DNA from: Cyclobacteriaceae bacterium
GTDB lineage: Bacteria; Bacteroidota; Bacteroidia; Cytophagales; Cyclobacteriaceae
NCBI GenBank assembly: GCA_026129485.1
Contig: JAHCHY010000003.1
Coordinates: forward strand, 62,001-126,000
Reading direction: 5' to 3'
DNA length: 64,000 nt
The notes below the pieces were generated by a model. It did no database searches, was not told the DNA's origin, and worked only from the letters and a program-made list of their open reading frames with translations. How positions within the stretch are numbered: the stretch's first letter is position 1; every line of letters starts with the position of its first letter. Position numbers and translations under genes: made by a program. Below are positions 60,118 to 64,000 of this stretch, one piece after another.

Positions 60118-61008
60118 ATGTGGCGATTGATTGCATTAGCGTTTGTGGGCAGCAGTGTGGTGGTTAACGCTCAGATCAAAAAGCAGTTTTCTGTCGAAAA
60201 TTCCTCTCAGTGTGGGGAGGTATACCTGAAATTGCGCGCCAAAACCGGTAATTGTTTTATCCGCCCCAGCCAGAACCAGGACATTCTCAACATCTACAGC
60301 AATCAGAACCTGGAAGAGTACACCCACTCGTTCAGCAACGAAATAAAAGGCAATACCTGCACCGTTAAGCTTTCCCTTCAACAAGACAGTAACCACGGGG
60401 TCGGGCAGAAAATTTCCTATAAAATGTTCGGCTCGGAAGGAGTTCCTTCCGATAAGTTCTGGAAAGTGTATCTTACCGAAACCACTCCTTATACCCTCGA
60501 TTTGGATTATGGTCTGGGCAATGCCAATATTGATCTATCAGGACTTTCCGTTAAAAAGCTTCGCATCAATACGGCCAGTGCCGATGTAAACATCAGCTAC
60601 AGCACCGGTATTGAAAACAAGATTGATATGGACACCTTCTTTGTGAAGGTAGACATGGGTTCGCTGAATGCGCGCCAGCTTAACCTCGCCAAGTCCAAAG
60701 TAGTGGTAGCTGATGTTGGCTTTGGTAATATGTTCCTGGATTTCAGCGCCAGGCCCACCGTACGAAACCGTGTAGTGGGTAGTGTTGGCGCAGGCAACCT
60801 GGTAATCCAATTACCCGATGCCGATGTTCCGGTGGTGGTTACCATTAACGAATCCTGGTTGTGCAGCATCAGCCTTTCCAACAGCCTGAAGAAAATTGCG
60901 CCCAATAAATACGCCAACGCTGCCTATACCAAAGACGGCAAAGATGCCCTTGTCTTCGACCTGGATGTATCGATGGGCAAAATCGTGTTCCGCGAAAAGG
61001 TTAACTAA
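60118..61008 (+). CDS. Secreted beta-rich protein (DUF4097-like)
   Basis: 296 residues. Signal peptide to VVVNAQ (about residue 19). The second half has the repetitive beta pattern of DUF4097/LiaF-type adhesin-like domains: LDLDYGLGNANIDLSGLSVK, LRINTASADVNISY, VVVADVGFGNMFLDF, GSVGAGNLVIQLPDADVPVV. Two Cys residues early in the mature part (about 33 and 46) could pair. Function unknown. Divergence from family is enough that the name is tentative. Confidence 0.7.
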   Translation: MWRLIALAFVGSSVVVNAQIKKQFSVENSSQCGEVYLKLRAKTGNCFIRPSQNQDILNIYSNQNLEEYTHSFSNEIKGNTCTVKLSLQQDSNHGVGQKISYKMFGSEGVPSDKFWKVYLTETTPYTLDLDYGLGNANIDLSGLSVKKLRINTASADVNISYSTGIENKIDMDTFFVKVDMGSLNARQLNLAKSKVVVADVGFGNMFLDFSARPTVRNRVVGSVGAGNLVIQLPDADVPVVVTINESWLCSISLSNSLKKIAPNKYANAAYTKDGKDALVFDLDVSMGKIVFREKVN

Positions 61009-61075
61009 TCATACCCATTTTTAAACAAACTGAATAACGATTCCGGTTTTTACTGGTTCGGTGTAATTCTATCTC

Positions 61076-61083
61076 TATTTTTG
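61076..61083 (+). promoter_or_regulatory. Candidate -7 element for the ABC exporter genes
   Basis: TATTTTTG fits TANNTTTG, 35 nt before the GTG start at 61119. Confidence 0.35.
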
Positions 61084-61118
61084 TTACTAACATTAACAAG
61101 AATAAAATCCTATTTCGC

Positions 61119-62060
61119 GTGAATGCACTTGAAGCCCGGAATGTTACCAAACGATACGCTACACACACAGCCCTCGACTCGGTAAGCATTACCATCCCAG
61201 AAAAAACCATTTATGGATTACTTGGCCCCAACGGAGCCGGGAAGACCACACTCATCCGCATCATTAACCAGATCATCAATTCCGATGGCGGCAGCATTGA
61301 AATTTTTGGCGAGCCTTTGCAGGAGAAGCATGTGGGTATAATCGGCTATCTGCCGGAAGAGCGCGGACTTTACAAGAAAATGAAAGTAGGCGACCAGCTG
61401 CTGTACTTAGCCCAGCTGAAAGGGCTTAGCCGCAAAGATGCCCTTGCCCGCATTAAAGTGTGGCTCGAAAAATTTGAAGTAAAAGACTGGTGGAATAAAA
61501 AGGTAGAGGACCTCTCGAAAGGAATGGCGCAGAAGGTGCAGTTTATCAGTACCGTAATGCACGAGCCACGCCTGATCATCCTCGATGAACCTTTCTCCGG
61601 CTTCGACCCGGTTAATGCACAATTGATAACCGAAAAAATCCTGGAGCTGAAAGAAAAAGGCAGCACCATAATTTTTTCCACGCACCGCATGGAAACGGTA
61701 GAATCTTTGTGCGATCATATTGCCCTGATCAACAAATCCAAAAAAATCCTGGAGGGACCGAAGAAGCAGGTAAAGGCACAATACAAAACCAACACATTTG
61801 TTGTGGAACATAAAGGCACTTTCATACTGCCCGGTAACCGCTACGAGTTAGTGGGCCAGGCTGTAATGGAAGATGAACTTTATTCCACTACCATCAGGGC
61901 GAAAGAAGGAGTTACCGGTAATGAAGTGATTCGCGACCTGATTGACCTTACCGAGGTACACGGCTTCCAGGAAAAATTACCCACCATGGCCGATATCTTT
62001 ATCGGGCTGGTAAAAGGCGAAGGCGATGAAGCATTAAAAAAACATTTGTTAGAAGTTTAA
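61119..62060 (+). CDS. ABC transporter ATP-binding protein (NatA-type)
   Basis: 313 residues, GTG start. Walker A GPNGAGKTT, signature DLSKGMAQKVQ, Walker B LIILDEPFSGFDP, H-loop FSTHRME. A C-terminal extension of about 90 residues follows the ATPase core (DUF4162-like), usual for NatA/CcmA-type exporters. It pairs with the permease downstream (99 bp gap). Confidence 0.92.
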   Translation: MNALEARNVTKRYATHTALDSVSITIPEKTIYGLLGPNGAGKTTLIRIINQIINSDGGSIEIFGEPLQEKHVGIIGYLPEERGLYKKMKVGDQLLYLAQLKGLSRKDALARIKVWLEKFEVKDWWNKKVEDLSKGMAQKVQFISTVMHEPRLIILDEPFSGFDPVNAQLITEKILELKEKGSTIIFSTHRMETVESLCDHIALINKSKKILEGPKKQVKAQYKTNTFVVEHKGTFILPGNRYELVGQAVMEDELYSTTIRAKEGVTGNEVIRDLIDLTEVHGFQEKLPTMADIFIGLVKGEGDEALKKHLLEV

Positions 62061-62159
62061 GCAACCCCGAGTATGAAATGTCCATCAACGAAATATAAAG
62101 CCAACGGGATAATCCTTGCATGGGCATTACATATGACCTTAAAAAAATAAAATTAGCAT

Positions 62160-63491
62160 ATGAATAAAGTCTGGTTAATAATACAACGTGAGTTTTTGAA
62201 CCGTGTGCAAAAAAAATCGTTCCTGATTGCCACCATTTTAGTGCCGCTGATCTTTCCGGCTATTATCGGGGGGCTGGTTTACGTAGCCATCAAAGAATCG
62301 GAATCGGCTAAAGCCGAAAACATTCAGGTGTTGGATGAAAGCAAGCTGCTCAAATTTGAAAGCAACCGCCAGTTTACTTTCGTACCGATTGATATGCCGT
62401 TGGAACAGGCCAAGAAAGCTTACAACGAAACCAAGGATTTTGGTTTGCTCTACATACCTGCGTTCGACATTAACAAACCAGAAGGTATTGCGCTCTATAC
62501 CAAAGAAAATCCGAGCATTGAAAAAGTCAGTAACCTGCAAGCCAATATTGAAAGGCAGATTCACGATCTGAAGCTAAAGGAACATAACATTGACGAGGCT
62601 ATCCTGAAAAGCCTTAGGCCCAAGGTAAGCATGAAGCAATTTAACCTGACCGAAACCGGTGAGGAGAAATCGAGCAACTCAGGCTTGTTATATGGACTTG
62701 GCTTTGTACTGGGTATTCTGATCTACATGTTTGTGCTGATCTATGGCATCCAGATCATGCAGGGTGTAATTGATGAAAAGACTTCCCGGGTAGTGGAAGT
62801 GATTGTTTCATCGGTTAAACCATTTCAGCTCATGCTGGGAAAGATCCTGGGCATTGCATCAGTCGGGCTGCTGCAATTTACCATCTGGATTGTGCTCATA
62901 TCTGTACTTTCATCGGTAACGATGGGGTACTTCGGCACCAAGCTGCCCCAACAGCAAGCTATGGAACAAGTAAGCAAGCAACTGGCAACCGACCCGGAAG
63001 TTAAGGAAGCTATGAGTCAGCAGAACGGTGCGGTTAGCGAGTTCCTGGCTAATGCAAGCGAAATTCCGTTTGGCAAAATCGCTTTTGTATTTGTATTCTA
63101 TTTCTTAGGTGGCTATTTGCTATATGGAGCATTGTTTGCAGCAGTGGGGTCTGCGGTAGATTCGCAACAAGAAGCACAGCAATTTCAGTTTCCGGTAACC
63201 ATTCCTTTACTGATCGGGTATATGGGTTTGTTTATGTTCATTCTGCGCGATCCGCACGGCCCGATCAGTTTCTGGTTATCGGTTATACCTTTTACCTCAC
63301 CGGTAGCTATGGTGGGCCGTATTGCCTTTGGCGTTCCCGATTGGCAACTGGCGCTTTCCATCGCATTGCTGGTAGGCGGGTTCTTATTAACCACCTGGAT
63401 AGCCGGAAGGATTTATCGGGTAGGTATCTTAATGACAGGCACCAAAGTAAGCTACAAGGTACTGGCCAAGTGGTTTATGCAAAAAGGGTAA
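62160..63491 (+). CDS. ABC-2 type transporter permease (NatB-type)
   Basis: 443 residues. One N-terminal helix (FLIATILVPLIFPAIIGGLV), a large extracytoplasmic domain (about 40-175), then about five C-terminal helices with IQIMQGVIDEKTSRVVEVIV and SVKPFQLMLGKILG, the hallmark of NatB/ABC-2 permeases. With NatA it would export an unknown substrate; sodium export is the B. subtilis precedent. Confidence 0.92.
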   Translation: MNKVWLIIQREFLNRVQKKSFLIATILVPLIFPAIIGGLVYVAIKESESAKAENIQVLDESKLLKFESNRQFTFVPIDMPLEQAKKAYNETKDFGLLYIPAFDINKPEGIALYTKENPSIEKVSNLQANIERQIHDLKLKEHNIDEAILKSLRPKVSMKQFNLTETGEEKSSNSGLLYGLGFVLGILIYMFVLIYGIQIMQGVIDEKTSRVVEVIVSSVKPFQLMLGKILGIASVGLLQFTIWIVLISVLSSVTMGYFGTKLPQQQAMEQVSKQLATDPEVKEAMSQQNGAVSEFLANASEIPFGKIAFVFVFYFLGGYLLYGALFAAVGSAVDSQQEAQQFQFPVTIPLLIGYMGLFMFILRDPHGPISFWLSVIPFTSPVAMVGRIAFGVPDWQLALSIALLVGGFLLTTWIAGRIYRVGILMTGTKVSYKVLAKWFMQKG

Positions 63492-63569
63492 CACATCTAA
63501 AGTAGGCAAATAGCGCACAGGGTTGCCTATCAAGAATCAACACATTATACCTGCCTATAATACCACAAG

Positions 63570-63606
63570 CACATGCCTCAACGTTTGTTGAGGCATGTGG
63601 CTTTTC
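63570..63606 (+). terminator. Terminator-like hairpin after the ABC permease
   Basis: Perfect 13-bp stem (63570-63582 with 63587-63599) around a GTTT loop, followed by a short TTTT run at 63603. Confidence 0.7.
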
Positions 63607-63644
63607 GGGTCATCCGCTTTTTTTAACTAATTTCCAAGCCTGAT

Positions 63645-64000
63645 ATGGCCAAGAAAGCTCCCCTGCCTGCTTCGATGGATTTTTACCGCGATAACACCAA
63701 GCTGAAATGGGTTATCCTGGTGGTGTCGGTATTAATCAGCGTTGGCTCCATATTTTACACCAAACGTTTGGTTGATCAATTAAAGGAACGTGAAAAGCAA
63801 CAGGTAGAACTTTTCGCAAAAGCCTTAGAATATACCTTGAATCATGATGACGATGCAATTTTGTTCATTACTGATGAGATTCTCTTCAAGAACAAATCTA
63901 TCCCGGTAATCTGGATTAATAACCAAGGTATTTATCAATACGCCAATATAGAAATTGACCCCAGACTTAGTCCCGTTGAACGGGATCAATTACTTCAGCT
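63645..64000 (+). CDS. N-terminus of a membrane sensor protein, probably histidine kinase (partial)
   Basis: Starts ATG at 63645 and runs off the window after about 118 codons. MAKKAPLPASMDFYRDNTKL, one membrane helix (WVILVVSVLISVGSIFYTKR) and an extracytoplasmic region (LKEREKQQVELFAKALEYTL, VIWINNQGIYQYANIEIDPR). Such an arrangement is typical of a sensor kinase N-terminus, but no catalytic domain is visible in the window, so the identification is inferred. Confidence 0.55.
   Translation, partial: MAKKAPLPASMDFYRDNTKLKWVILVVSVLISVGSIFYTKRLVDQLKEREKQQVELFAKALEYTLNHDDDAILFITDEILFKNKSIPVIWINNQGIYQYANIEIDPRLSPVERDQLLQ

Overview
The window looks like a chromosomal segment of a Bacteroidota bacterium, most likely of the order Cytophagales. 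The evidence is two kinds of type IX secretion (T9SS) C-terminal sorting domain, a PorP/SprF-type T9SS membrane protein, promoters with the Bacteroidota -7 element TANNTTTG, a prfB gene with the programmed TGA frameshift site, and the gene order hpt-adk-obgE-grpE-dnaJ. No plasmid, prophage, IS element or CRISPR array is visible.

Layout. 0-6.2 kb: the 5' end of prfB, a divergent five-repeat protein of unknown function, ilvE, a PduO-type cobalamin adenosyltransferase, an orphan ABC ATPase and an alpha/beta hydrolase. 6.3-14 kb: one 2575-residue secreted repeat protein ending in a T9SS type A sorting domain. 14-18.8 kb: housekeeping and sugar genes (NRDE protein, DUF3667 protein, rnhB, NUDIX, a GH109-like oxidoreductase, SemiSWEET). 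18.8-24 kb: a compact operon of ECF sigma factor, TonB-domain protein, type B CTD surface protein and PorP-OmpA fusion. 24.3-32.4 kb: a Tat-lipoprotein TIM-barrel protein, tRNA-Pro with a GIY-YIG gene squeezed between it and a tRNA-Pro remnant, a LytTR two-component pair whose kinase is frameshifted, a MacAB-like efflux operon, a TPR-SH3 protein and tRNA-Lys.

32.4-38.5 kb: thirteen co-directional small genes headed by an ArsR regulator. Four SRPBCC (AHSA1-like) paralogues, one fused to a VOC domain, are mixed with three DUF1801 proteins, two DoxX-type membrane proteins, DUF998, DUF4287 and one small unknown. A perfect inverted repeat overlaps the -7 box in front of the ArsR gene, so the whole set may be one autoregulated stress operon. 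This is my best candidate for an undescribed system.

38.6-54.8 kb: serC-like aminotransferase, MarC, YiaA, Crp/Fnr regulator, an NHL-propeller lipoprotein, an unrecognised 584-residue secreted protein, an M19-type amidohydrolase paired with a DUF900 hydrolase, two tandem membrane paralogues, a second LytTR pair, a CHAP lysin-like protein without signal peptide and two paralogous small helical proteins beside a 45-nt perfect palindrome. 55.2-64 kb: NarL-type regulator, hpt, adk, obgE, grpE, dnaJ, a secreted protein, a NatAB-type ABC exporter and the start of a membrane protein that may be a sensor kinase.

A cross-cutting pattern: five arrays of degenerate tandem repeats, all with a 7-nt period but with different unit sequences, end 2-7 nt before the start codons of the cobalamin adenosyltransferase gene, rnhB, the NUDIX gene, obgE and dnaJ.
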